Shown: positions 11,304 through 21,215 of the stretch, in pieces
Layout: each line of letters starts with the position of its first letter
How positions within the stretch are numbered: position 1 is the first letter of the stretch
Program-made: the position numbers and the translations under genes
From: Brachionus plicatilis
Taxonomy: Eukaryota; Rotifera; Eurotatoria; Ploima; Brachionidae
Reading direction: 5' to 3'
NCBI GenBank assembly: GCA_010279815.1
Contig: QEOQ01000439.1
Span: forward strand, 536,182 to 600,181
Length of the DNA stretch: 64,000 nucleotides
Notes under the pieces: generated by a model
The model's input: the letters and a program-made list of their open reading frames with translations, nothing else
Told to the model about the DNA's origin: nothing
The model's database searches: none

Positions 11304-11309
11304 AATAAA
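11304..11309 (+). terminator. polyadenylation signal AATAAA of the cyclophilin gene
   Basis: Canonical AATAAA lies 46 nt after the cyclophilin stop codon. In such AT-rich sequence a chance match is possible, but the position fits. Confidence 0.5.
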
Positions 11310-11964
11310 TTTTGACAAATATTATTATTCTCATTTTATTAAAATTTTGTTGTCAAAAAATTTTACATTTAAAATATTAAAATGTTTCATTTTATTTTAT
11401 TACTATAAAAAAAATCTAATTTATTGATTGTAAAAACGGCAAATTGAAGTTTGAGATCAAGATCAAAAGATCAAAATATAAAGAAAGAATATTAAAGTGT
11501 CATTTATTTTGATTAAACGTCAATTATAAAAAAATAAAACTGTCATTTATTTATAAGATAGAGAAGCAGAGCTTTATATATGCGAGTAACGAGCCGTTAT
11601 TTTATAACAAATGTGTTGAAACATTGATGGGCATAGTTCAAAAAGGGTAGAGGAGGTTTAATTTATTTATTTATTTTTTATTTATTTTTATTGGGTTTGG
11701 CTTATTTCATCCAAGTCTTTATACAATTAAATGTACTTCTTTATAGACAGCATTTTAGAAGTAAAAAATAAAATCAAATTAGTAAATTTAAGTTTAAAAA
11801 AATTTGAAATGAGATAGGTTTAAAGATGACGACAATTAGGTTTAATTTAAATATATTTATTTTTCAAATTGTAAATGAAATAAGTATATAAAATATGAAA
11901 TAAAAGTAGAAAAAAAGTATTGATAAACATTTTAATCATATGTAATTAATTAGTCAATAAATTT

Positions 11965-12901
11965 TTAAGTTTTATCTTTTAACTGATTTAATCTTAATAC
12001 TTTTGTTTGTCTTGGAATTAAATTTATACTTTCTTTAATTTTAGTAAGCCTATCGTAAGGAAAAGGAATAATTAAAAAGTCATTTATATTTTTTAAACGC
12101 GATAATGCGACATACATTAAGCCTAGTGATCTTTCAGATTTTCCAAGATCTTTAATGGCTTTTTTAAGTGTCTGTCCCTGGGATTTGTGTATTGTCATAC
12201 CATATTCTAGTCGAATTGGAACTTGAGTTCTGGTAGCGGCATGTGTTTAAGAAAACAAACTTATTGGATTAATTGGGATTTAATTTTTTTGTGGGGTTCA
12301 TCAAAAAGTTGAGGACCAGTATAATCCAAAAATTCGATTATAACTGCTTCCGGTAAATCACCTGGCTTGTAATCTTCTGAGACAATTATATCCTTAATTG
12401 TTCCACCAGCACTATTCACAAGTCCTGTGGAAGTCCATATATTTGAAGTTAAGTATTTTTTGGATTAATTGAGCAATAAATTGAATTAGAAAGACCTGTA
12501 AATTGATCACTTTTTAATTTTCTAGCAGCTCCAGAGCTATTGTGTGCTATAAAATTTATAATTGGCATATTTAGTTCAGTTAACTTTTCATTGTTGTACT
12601 TATCAACTTTATCGTTCTCTTAATATAGTCTTGTAGCGTCAGAAAAATTTTGTATATTAATCAAATTCACAGAATTTTTTAAAAGAAGCTTCCAATCTTC
12701 AACAGTGTTCTCACAGTTTCTGCATCTGGGAAGTAATTCGATAAATTTTGATTGTCTCAGATCTCCAGTTGTATTTGTCTGTCTTTCAACTTTTTCTAAC
12801 ATAACAACATAGTATTTTTTTATAACTTTTGAATGGTATTTGATTAAATCTCTCTGCAAAATGCTAAATAATGCAAAATACACTCTGAAAAAATTCTGCA
12901 T
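11965..12901 (-). pseudogene. PIF1-like helicase C-terminal half, degraded
   Basis: Three consecutive minus-strand pieces line up with the C-terminal half of PIF1/Helitron helicases. At 12901-12620 comes FIELLPRCRNCENTVEDWKL. At 12590-12300 come NMPIINFIAHN, IWTSTGLVNSAGGTIKDI and LPEAVIIEFLDYTGPQLFD, with stops and a frameshift. At 12198-11965 comes MTIHKSQGQTL followed by LGLMYVALSRLKN, helicase motifs V and VI. The Walker A and B half is absent. At least two stops and frame changes make it non-functional. It is probably the end of a Helitron-type protein; the Helitron at 16130-19002 lacks exactly this half but is on the other strand. Confidence 0.82.
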
Positions 12902-13389
12902 TTAAATTGCGCGGTCAAATGTAATACTTTTTAATGGCGTGCATTTTGATGCAAAATGCAGAGTTTTTGCAGAGCCTCGCACAATATTCAAAAAAATAAA
13001 TTTATTATCATTTTATTATAATATTATAATAAAATGAAATAAATAAAATAAAAGAAAAAACAATTGCTAAAATAAAATAATCTAGTTTTAAGTGTATAAA
13101 ATTTCAAGAGGTGTCTGGTACTGTGAATCTGATTTTCGATTAAATCTAACATTAAAGGGTTTTGACTTAAGATATTCTTAATTGAATTTCAGTTTGATGG
13201 AGTTCCTTTAATGGTTCATTTTCTGAGAGACTCTGGCTTTCAGGTATAAGATTCTTTCTTTTCCGACCTCTTCAGTAAACTTCTCGTGGCTGCTATTGGT
13301 TCAAATATTTGATTTGTATGTAGCATTTGTTGTTTTAAAAGGTAGCTTTGAGTGTTTGCCGGTAAAAGAGTTGGTTGTTTACAAATGAA

Positions 13390-13502
13390 GATTCATACAT
13401 TTAAATGAAACTTAATTTTTTAAATGACGATTCGTACATTTAAATGAAACTAAATTTTTTAAATGACGATTCATACATTTAACTGACATTATTTTAATTG
13501 AC
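13390..13502. repeat. 39-bp tandem repeat, about 2.9 units
   Basis: Units start at 13390, 13429 and 13468 and read GATTCATACATTTAAATGAA and onward to AAATGAC. The first two differ at two positions and the third is diverged. They lie just inside the right end of the 11483-13538 element. Confidence 0.75.
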
Positions 13503-13828
13503 GTTTAATCAAAATAAATGATACTTTCATATGCGGCCAAATATAAATTGTAATATTTTTTTTTAATAATCGAGTAAAAATAAACTTTTTCAAAAGCAAT
13601 TACTTGACATGTCATGTCAAGTTTATTTTCAAACTTAAAATTTTAAAATGTCCCTTTTTATTGAACTTTAATAGATTTAAATATTTTAATTGATTTTAAT
13701 GAAAATTTACTTTTAAAGACAAAAAAATTAACTGTTTTAAAATTTAAAATTTATTTAAGTAGAAAAATAGAACTATTTCAGTTTGAATGAATGGCAATAA
13801 AAGTTATAAATTTGAATTTGTGAATTAA

Positions 13829-14487
13829 CTAGACTTGTTTTTAAGTCACAGTTTTAAGTCAAAGTCATGTCTTGACTTTAAATTCTTTTTTTTTTAAGTC
13901 AAAGTTATGACTTAAAATTATTTTTTTTTTTTTAAGTCAAGTAGATGACTTAAAAATTTTTTTTTAGAAAAAGTCCAAGTCAAGCTGGTCAGCTTGACGG
14001 TCAAAATTTTGGACCGTTTAAAAAAAAGCGGGCAGTTATAGATACGGTCAACATTGTGGCGGGCAGTCATTTAGCCATTCAGCTTGGCGGGCAGAATTTT
14101 GGATTGCCTCGCTGAAAAAAAAAGTGGTTAAAAGATCATAAAAAATTAAAAATTTAAGGTAATTAAATATGTTTATTAATTTAAAAAAAAAACACATATT
14201 TTAATTAAAAAAATAAACAAATACCAACGGCCAACAATCACCCACTACCAACAACCCCAAACTTCAAACAATTTTCTTCCAACAACAACACAACCAACTT
14301 TCAACCACTACCAACAACCAACGGCCAAAGACCTACAACAATACTACTATTACTCCAACTACGTAACTTCTTTAAATAAGTAGTAGTAGTATTAGTAGTA
14401 GAAGTAAGTCAAGTTTTCTTGACTTAAGTCAAGTCAAGTCATTGACTTGACTTGACTTAAGACTTGTGACTTAAAAACAACTCTGGT
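13829..14487. mobile_element. hAT-like MITE with GACTTAAGTC-rich ends and CAAC-rich interior
   Basis: The right end read inward is CAGAGTTGTTTTTAAGTCAC; the left reads CTAGACTTGTTTTTAAGTCA. Both continue into repeated AAGTCAAGTC units. The interior has a Pyr/Pur-skewed ACCAACAACCAAC tract (14220-14330) and a GTAGTAGTAGTATTAGTAG microsatellite. No reading frame is evident. It seems to sit in the tail of MITE A. Confidence 0.6.
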
Positions 14488-14641
14488 TTTATTGAATTAT
14501 TAATTCTACATGATGGTTTTGTTCATTTATTTTTATGATATAAAAATTCTGATTAAGAACAGACAATTTCCTCGTGATACACAAGATTTATTTTGTATAC
14601 CATTAGCCTTTGAAAAGATATCTTAAAAAAACTAAAAAGAG

Positions 14642-15679
14642 GGCATGTCGAAGTTTATGATCACATGATCAAATGCTCAATTAAAAAGTAAGCATAATAA
14701 TTTCTTAAATTAACGAACTGATTTTTTTTTTATTGGTAATGATTTAACATATTATGCTACAGTCTCAAAAAATTATTTTAAGTTGATCATAAAATAAATG
14801 GATTAATAATCGATTTTAAGAATTAAAAATTGTATAAATCCGAAAGACAAAAATCTTAACTTCGCAAAGAAAATAAAATTAAAAAACCAAATATTATTTT
14901 ATGTTAAGAAAAAAAATGGTAAATTGAAGTTCATGATCAAATGTTAATTTCAAATCAAAATTTTTAGTTTTTGAGTTTAATAAAAAGGTATTATTAATCA
15001 TTTTTTTAATAATAAATGACTAAACTTTATTAAACATAAATTGTTTAATCTTTAATTAAATAGAAAATTATATGAATTTTTGTCTGAAGTAATTATAAAA
15101 TCTTAATCGATATTTTAAAACTTTGCAATTCAAAATTTAACTTTGTTTTGTCGAAGCATATTTTAATTAATATTTAAATATCATTTTAAGTCACAATTTG
15201 GAAACCTTTATGTGGATTTTAAATTTGTCTTTTTAGTTTTCAAAATAAAGATTTTAGAAAAATTAATTAAAAATCAATTAGAAAAACAAGTTGTTTTTTT
15301 TTTTAATTAAAATAGTAAACATCTTATGTTTAATTTAAATACAATTAATAAAAGCTAATTTCATCATTTTTTTTAATACTATAATGAATTACATTTTGAT
15401 CATTTGAACATGATCATGAACTTCAAGTTGCCGAAAAAAATTTATTTATTTTCATTATTAACTTTACGAAAAAATCAAAAATAATCGATCATTTTAGTTA
15501 ATTTTGAACATACTATTTGTTTAAAATTTTTTTTTTTTGAAATTTTAATTTAACAAACTATGTTAATCAATGTTACACCAAGAATTTTTTAAAATTCTAC
15601 CTAAATCTTCAGGAAATTTATTTTTAAATATAAAATGAGCAATTTGATATAAAGTTTTGATCATAAACTTCAGCATGCC
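14642..15679. mobile_element. 1038-bp MITE with exact 8-bp target duplication
   Basis: Flanked by AAAAAGAG at 14634-14641 and 15680-15687. Ends: GGCATGTCGAAGTTTATGAT on the left, and GGCATGCTGAAGTTTATGAT on the right read inward. It is non-coding and contains a second, nested MITE of a related family. No transposase is seen, so it would need one supplied from elsewhere. Confidence 0.85.
14918..15432. mobile_element. 515-bp MITE nested inside 14642-15679
   Basis: Left end GGTAAATTGAAGTTCATGAT; right end read inward GGCAACTTGAAGTTCATGAT. It is flanked on both sides by GAAAAAAA(A)T, consistent with an 8 to 9 bp target duplication. A short relative with the same ends lies in PAQR intron 2 at 25578-25806. 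Confidence 0.75.
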
Positions 15680-15687
15680 AAAAAGAG

Positions 15688-16129
15688 TCATTTAGTAATT
15701 GTGGTAGAGATCATTTTTTCATTGTGGTTTTTGTATTTTGTATATAATGAGGTGAAATAAATGCTTTAAACTCTTTTAGATATCCCAGTTTAAAGAAACG
15801 TTTACCCTTCACAAGCATGCGTAAGAACATACACTATATATATTATCGTAAATGCTGATAACACGTTAATTTTGATAATTATTAATTTTAAAGTACCTAC
15901 TGATCTCAAACTTTAATAAATTTGGCTACAAATAGTGTTAATCGATAGCGAAAAATGTTCTCTTTCAGAATCTAGTTTGTTAATCGAAAAATATTAAGTA
16001 TTCACAAAGCAATGAGTTCTGAAATTTTTGAGTGCAAATTTTTAAAATATTCATTTTCTAAAGAACCTAGCAATCTTAATCTTTAATATAGTATTATTAA
16101 TCTGTATTTATAAACTACTGGGATTAAAT
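15688..16129. other. sequence before the Helitron frame
   Basis: No gene is recognised. Part of this may be the 5' end of the Helitron, but I could not define a terminus. Confidence 0.3.
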
Positions 16130-19002
16130 TTGAATTCATCAAATTTTAATGAATTAAATAATTTGTTAGAAAAATATGGTCGATTTGCTTTTCAGCATAG
16201 ATACGATGAACGTTACGAGCACAACCAAGCTGTGATAACTACAATTTCAAGGGTAACTTTGAAAGAATTTTACAAGTATCAAATTCACCCTCGAGATGGT
16301 CTTCCAAATGCAATCTTTAGGATGAGCAAATTGTTCCAAGAGTACATTGTAAGTGCCTGGATGAAAATAAAAAAAAACAACTGTCAATTTCTCAGAACTC
16401 ACCAAAATCAATTGAAAATACTCGACTATCAGGGAGTATTGGAAAGAAAAAGACAGCCTGACTTTAATCGTAATGAACCAATTGGTCGAGCGTTCATTCT
16501 ACCATCTTCATTTGAAGGCAGTGGCCGGTCAATGAAGCAACATTATTATGATGCACTGATAATAGCCGGCCATTTTGGTAGAGCTGATTATTTTGTGACA
16601 TTTACGTCAAATCCACAATGGCCAGAAATAAAGCGTACATTGGCTAATGGACAAGGGTATTTGTCTCGACCTGACATGTGTTCACTCCTTTACGATTTAA
16701 AATTCAAAGAGCTGTTCAGAGACTTAATCGAAAACCACAAAATTGGAGTAGTCGAAGCTTATATTTTCGTTAAAGAATATCAAAAACGTGGTTTAAAACA
16801 TATTATTGTGGATGCATGAGAATGACAAGCCTTCTACGGCCGAAGCCATTGACCGAATTATTAGCTGCGAATTGCCAGATCCAGTAGAAGATCCAGAGTT
16901 TTACGAATTGGTCACTACAAAAATGTTGAATGGCCCATGTACAGAAAATAGTCCCTGCATGCAAAAATTTGGCAATCGGTGCGAAAAGGTGCATGTTGAG
17001 AAAATTTCGAAGTCATGTAAATTTGGAGTTTTGTGGAAGTTTGGGCTCCATGAAGTATATGTTTAAAAACGTTACCAAAGGCAATGATAGCGTGAATGTG
17101 CAAGTTAATGCACTCAAAAATAACATGCCTTTTGCCACCAGAGGTATTAATCAGGACGTATTGGTTCAAATTCAAACCCGGGAAGCACAAGCCGACGACA
17201 ATAAAGATCATCCTGATTCAGAGCATGAAAATGTCAACTATGATGTTCATCTCAATACACCAGACAACGCCAATGATGAATTTGACTCTGAAGATGAAGT
17301 GGCAGCAATTTGGACATAGATAATCTACAGAATGATTTAAATAATAATAATACTGTTGACAATAACGACAACACCGATGTGGATGGCGTCAATTTAGATA
17401 ACGTGCCTGATGATGATGTCAATCAATTGAACAATCAAGTTGTCTATGACGAAATCCGGACTTGATGAAAAAAAGAGATAAGTCAGTTCAATTGAGGCCT
17501 CTGACAAAATTTTGGGACATTCACGATCTGGCATGTCTCACAAAATTGAAGCAATGGTAGTGCATTTAGAACATCGTCAAAATGTGGTTTTCAATCAAAG
17601 AAATATTAGAGGAGTGGCCAAAAGGGAGCAAAGAAATATGCTGACTGACTTTTTAGATTTGAATGTCCGTGATCCAAATGCCAATCAATTTTTGTATAAA
17701 GACATTGTGAACATGTACAAATTTGACAAGAAAACGAAGCGATGGTCCTTGCGAAATCAAGTTGCCAATAGAGATAGGGTCATTTGTCGAATGGCATTTA
17801 TTCATCCAAAAAGAGAAGAACTGTAACACTTAAAGCTGCTTCTTTTGCATGTCAGAGGACCAACTTCTTTTGAAAATATACGAACAGTCATTGGTTTTTT
17901 GTGTCGAACTTTTGAGGAAGCTGCAAAAGATCTTCATCTGGTCGAAAATGATCACCAATGGTTTGATATGATGCATGAAGTCTGCCGAGTTGAGATGCCG
18001 TACTATATTAGATTTGTATTTGCTTCACTTTTGTACCATAACCATCCGGATAATGCGTTGGAATTGTGGTTCGATTTCAAAGAGACTATGAGTGAGGACT
18101 ACCAGAGTGAACAGTATGGAGACACAAGATTTATGAAAGCTCTTGGTGTAAGTTCCAATTAAATAATTAAATTGTTAACTTTAATTAATAAATTTTATCT
18201 TTAGCATATACGATACATTTTGGCCACGTTTGACCGCACTTAGGCCGAATTTAATTTGCCTAAACCCGATGCAAGAGGGGACGATTTGCGCAATAGACAA
18301 ATGCCTCAATTTCAAGATGATATGATGGCCCAACAGCATGCCGATGCTATTCAAAATTTAGGTGCTACACTCAATAACGAGCAAGGGATAATTTTATTTC
18401 TAATCAATTATAATTAACTTTTAGAATGTAATTGATACTGTTATGGCAGCTGTATTAAACCGCGATCCTGCACCTTCAAAAAAATGCTATTTTCTGGATG
18501 GATCTGGTTGCACAGGAAAAACTTATGTCATTAATGTAATTATTTAGCTTTTATTAACATAGAATAAAATAATTAATTAAATTTTGTCCAATTTTAGCTA
18601 CTTTATCATCATCTACTCCAGCGCAATATGTCTATTATTCGGACTACATTCACAGGCATTGCTTCGGCTCTATTAATCGGAGGAGGACAGACCATGCACT
18701 CCAAATTCAAGATTCCAATTCCGACAACCAGCACATCGGTGAGCAAAATAAATATGCGTTCAACTCAAGCTCAACAACTGAGAGAATGCAATCTATTTAA
18801 AATCGACGAAGCTTCAATGGTATCACGACATATACTTGAATGTGTTGACCGCCTGCTAAGAGACGTCATGCAATTGCCTAATATTCCATTTGGACGCAAA
18901 GTAATGCTGCGCACAGGAGACTTTCGGCAATGTTGTCCAGTAAACAGATTAAAAATAATTGAGAAAAAAAAATTACCGATTTTTTACGTAGATTTTCGGT
19001 AA
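16130..19002 (+). pseudogene. broken Helitron Rep-helicase
   Basis: Several frame-shifted blocks on the plus strand read through a Helitron protein in order. At 16130-16816 is the Helitron-like N domain, with LPSSFEGSGRSMKQHYYDAL and DYFVTFTSNPQWPEI, then FVKEYQKRGLKH. At 16806-17320 is HENDKP and LNGPCTENSPCM, then SLGSMKYMFKNVTKGNDSV. At 17512-18162 is the spacer between Rep and helicase, with LHVRGPTSFENIRTVIGF. At 18200-18999 is a PIF1-like helicase with Walker A GSGCTGKT, then GIASALLIGGGQTMHSKF, KIDEASM and GDFRQCCPV. The Rep HUH metal site, normally H-x-H after QKRGL, is reduced to one His by a small deletion with frameshift, and the helicase stops after motif III. At least six breaks make it inactive. 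Confidence 0.88.
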
Positions 19003-19270
19003 AAACGAATATGAAAATTTAGAAAATTTGGATAAAAATGAGTAAATATTTTCAAAAAAGTTTTTAATCTGAATTCCAATTATAAAAAGATAATTATTAT
19101 TAAAATTTTTAATTTTTTCATTTTTATTTAGAAAACAAAATTGCATTTTTTTTAATTGGAATTTTATTCCTCAATTTTTTTAATTTGTTTAACTTACTGA
19201 AAAAAAGTTAAAATGGCAATGGTATTTACGTAAGTTTTCGTAAATAACCGAAATTTTCGTAATTTAACCT
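18950..19270. repeat. TTACGTAAA-type repeat truncating the Helitron helicase
   Basis: Starts around AAATTACCGATTTTTTACG and ends around the complementary TTTCGTAATTTAACC. Related TTACG-rich inverted sequence recurs at 29400-29700, 47560-47650 and 63800-63980. Boundaries are approximate. Confidence 0.45.
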
Positions 19271-19557
19271 TTTCTTGCAGACAAAATGATATTTTGTCAA
19301 TTAATATATATAAATGTCAATTAAAACTAGATCATTCGTCAGCTATACAGGAATCAATTTGAAAAAATAAACGTCATTTAAATACCACATTATTCATCGA
19401 GTCATATGAAATGTTTTGTCAATTATTTTTTATATTTGTCAATTTTAAAAAATATTTGTAAAGTAAAAAAAATTTTAATTTTTTCGCACATTTTCACAGC
19501 AATTCTAAAAGGACAGAACTTTTTTCCCCTATCACATGAGCCAACTAGAAGAAACTT

Positions 19558-19680
19558 ATGTAAAGATGGCAAAAACCATCTTTATATATTAAAAGAAGTT
19601 AATGGAAATAACTTTGAAAATATTACATAATTTTTATTATAAATTTTAATATTAATTTAAATAAAGAAATCTCAAAATAA
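19558..19680. repeat. direct repeat, copy 1 of 2
   Basis: About 120 bp matching 20932-21064, sharing TTTATATATTAAAAGAAGT and ATGGAAATAACTTTGAAAA, and ending in AAAGAAATCTCAAAA. In both copies a short frame reads CKDxKNHxYILKEVNGNNFE, so a protein-coding fragment has been duplicated. Confidence 0.7.
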
Positions 19681-19730
19681 AATTAACTTTCTTCAAATCT
19701 TATTTTGAGTAGCGCTAGCTGCAAAGATAT

Positions 19731-19901
19731 CGATCTAAGTAGCTTAACGACCTACTTAGAATAAATTCCAACTATTCCGAAAAGGAAGTTGGGACTAGAC
19801 GATCAGAGTAAGATATCGTTTAGTTTTTCGGACGCTGCAAAGTGTCCAATAAGTCAGTGCTGCAAAGTACTGCAGCGCTCTCTTTCACTCTTTGCCCTAC
19901 T
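19731..19901. repeat. LTR-like direct repeat, copy 1 of 2
   Basis: 171 bp, about 95 percent like 21994-22163. It contains GATCTAAGTAGCTTAACGAC, GGAAGTTGGGACTAGACGAT and GTGCTGCAAAGTACTGCAGC and is clearly more GC-rich than its surroundings. In the second copy it sits just before a primer-binding-like TTGGTGACAGCAG, so it may be the R-U5 end of a long terminal repeat. Confidence 0.65.
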
Positions 19902-20191
19902 TTAACTCCAAAACAGAATACTATTTAGCCAAAAATCATTTTAACCAAGATAAAATTAGTAAATTAACAGAAGAATATTTTGTAAACCACATTATTCATC
20001 GAGTCATGAAACCAGATCACAAAACCGAAAAGAAAACTAAATAAAAAACAAACAGAAAAAACTTGAAGCAAGAAAGAAACCGGCGGCCAAAAATTTGGAC
20101 CGCCGAGTTACTCATAGAAATTAGTTGTATGTAGTTGGTACTTAAAGTCGTTGGTACTTTTGGTCGTTGTTACTTTTTTGTCGTTGTAAGT

Positions 20192-20304
20192 TGTTGGTTA
20201 TTGGTTGTTGGTCAACGTCCAATCACCAACAAGTTGTTGGTAGTTCAGGTTGGGGGTTGTTGGTAGTTGGTGATTGGACGTTGACCAACAACCAATAACC
20301 AACA
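20192..20304. repeat. perfect 39-bp inverted repeat (hairpin)
   Basis: Arms 20192-20230 and 20266-20304 are exact reverse complements, built of GTTGGTTATTGGTTGTTGGT and GTCCAATCACCAAC, with a 35-nt GT-rich loop. No mismatch was found. Confidence 0.85.
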
Positions 20305-20349
20305 AAATGAAAAAATGCGACAGAGGCTACCAAATCGATTTGTTTGGTA

Positions 20350-20729
20350 GTAGATTACTTCGATAGCCAGATTCACAAAAAAAAATGGGTCGACCCTGAT
20401 GAAGAGCCATTACCTACTCCGAAACGCTAAATTCATGGGAAAAAGGTCATGCTTTGTGTTTGGTGGGATCAGAAGGGTATAATCTATTATGAGCTTCTGC
20501 AACCCAAGCCAACGATAACCGCAGACCTTTATTCACAACAATTGATTTGTTCCGATCCATGCAACACTTCCTCAGTGAAAAAAGTTACTCAGACTTAGAG
20601 GAAATCAAAAAAGTCATCAGTCAATGTTTAACCTCAAAACCAGCCAGCTTCTACGAGCGAGGGATCAAAATGCTGCCAGATAGATGGGAGATGTGTATTT
20701 CTAGCGAAGGAAATTATTTAAGTGACTAA
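20350..20729 (+). pseudogene. mariner transposase remnant
   Basis: First block at about 20383-20530 reads KKKWVDPDEEPLPTPKR, a stop, then KKVMLCVWWDQKGIIYYELL and TITADLYSQQLI, a typical mariner mid-domain. After a deletion and frame change, 20547-20726 gives FRSMQHFLSEKSYSDLEEI and SFYERGIKMLPDRWEMCI, the mariner C-terminus. The part holding the second and third catalytic aspartates (the HDNARPH and YSPDL blocks) is missing. Nearby ends were not identified. Confidence 0.82.
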
Positions 20730-20827
20730 TTATATTTTATTTTAGTTTTTATAAACAAATAAAGTCTAGAAAAAGACGAAAAAACTTATTAAACAACCTA
20801 ATACCAAAATCCTAGTACCGAATCAAC

Positions 20828-20930
20828 ACTGTAAGAGTTAAATTTCAATTATGAAAATGCTTGCAATATTTACTTAAAATTATTTTTTTATTTGAAACAT
20901 CGCACTTTTTCAATGTCATTTCAACATTGT
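20828..20930 (-). repeat. dispersed short repeat (AACATTGAAAAAGTGCGATG family), copy 1
   Basis: Reads on the minus strand AACATTGAAAAAGTGCGATG, then TTTCAAATAAAAAAATAAT, then TATTGCAAGCATTTTCATA. Other copies are at 49028-49110 (plus), 50285-50425 (minus) and 63395-63510 (plus). Confidence 0.65.
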
Positions 20931-20931
20931 G

Positions 20932-21064
20932 TAAAGATTGCAAAAACCATTTTTATATATTAAAAGAAGTGAATGGAAATAACTTTGAAAAAATTACATT
21001 ATTTTTAATATAAATATTAAATCTTTATTATAGAATTTAATTTAAATAAAGAAATCTCAAAATT
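20932..21064. repeat. direct repeat, copy 2 of 2
   Basis: Partner of 19558-19680. The mariner remnant, the hairpin and the first LTR-like copy lie between the two. Confidence 0.7.
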
Positions 21065-21215
21065 TATCAAATTCTCTAAATTCCTTTGTCCACCTTGAAA
21101 CAGTTCTTTCTGACACTTTACAAGCCAAAATTTCAGTAATTTCCTGATTAGACTTCCCAATCTTAAAGTGCTCAATAGCTAGCTCTCTCAAGGCATTTGG
21201 TTTCGGTTTACCCAT
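21057..21215 (-). CDS. 52-aa helix-turn-helix protein, transposase-type DNA-binding domain
   Basis: An intact frame from ATG to TGA. It begins MGKPKPNALRELAIEHFKIG and carries a helix-turn-helix-like part, SNQEITEILACKVSERTVSR, followed by WTKEF. This resembles the N-terminal HTH of Tc1/mariner or homeodomain-like transposases, which normally continue for another 250 residues. Here the frame ends in a stop soon after. It may be a truncated transposase or a stand-alone binding domain. Confidence 0.5.
   Translation of the reverse strand: MGKPKPNALRELAIEHFKIGKSNQEITEILACKVSERTVSRWTKEFREFDKF

Larger units (their letters stand above)
11483..13538 (-). mobile_element. 2.06 kb TIR element with 9-bp target duplication carrying a PIF1-like helicase fragment
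   Basis: A 9-bp duplication, AAATATAAA, flanks it exactly (11474-11482 and 13539-13547). Termini are inverted repeats of about 45 bp: GAAAGAATATTAAAGTGTCA on the left and GGCCGCATATGAAAGTATCA on the right read inward, both leading into TTTATTTTGATTAAACGTCA. Next to the right end are tandem 39-bp units. The interior holds a minus-strand helicase pseudogene. A 9-bp duplication is typical of Mutator-like elements, which are not known to encode PIF1 helicases. A captured Helitron piece is the simplest explanation. Confidence 0.8.
11438..13828. repeat. MITE family A copy, split by the 11483-13538 insertion
   Basis: Left part (11438-11482) starts GGCAAATTGAAGTTTGAGAT. Right part (13539-13828) continues the same consensus, with ACTTGACATGTCATGTCAAG and AAAATGTCC. 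Other copies are at about 42199, 52045-52557 and 58287. Removing the inserted element and one target copy restores colinearity with the 52045 copy. Confidence 0.75.
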
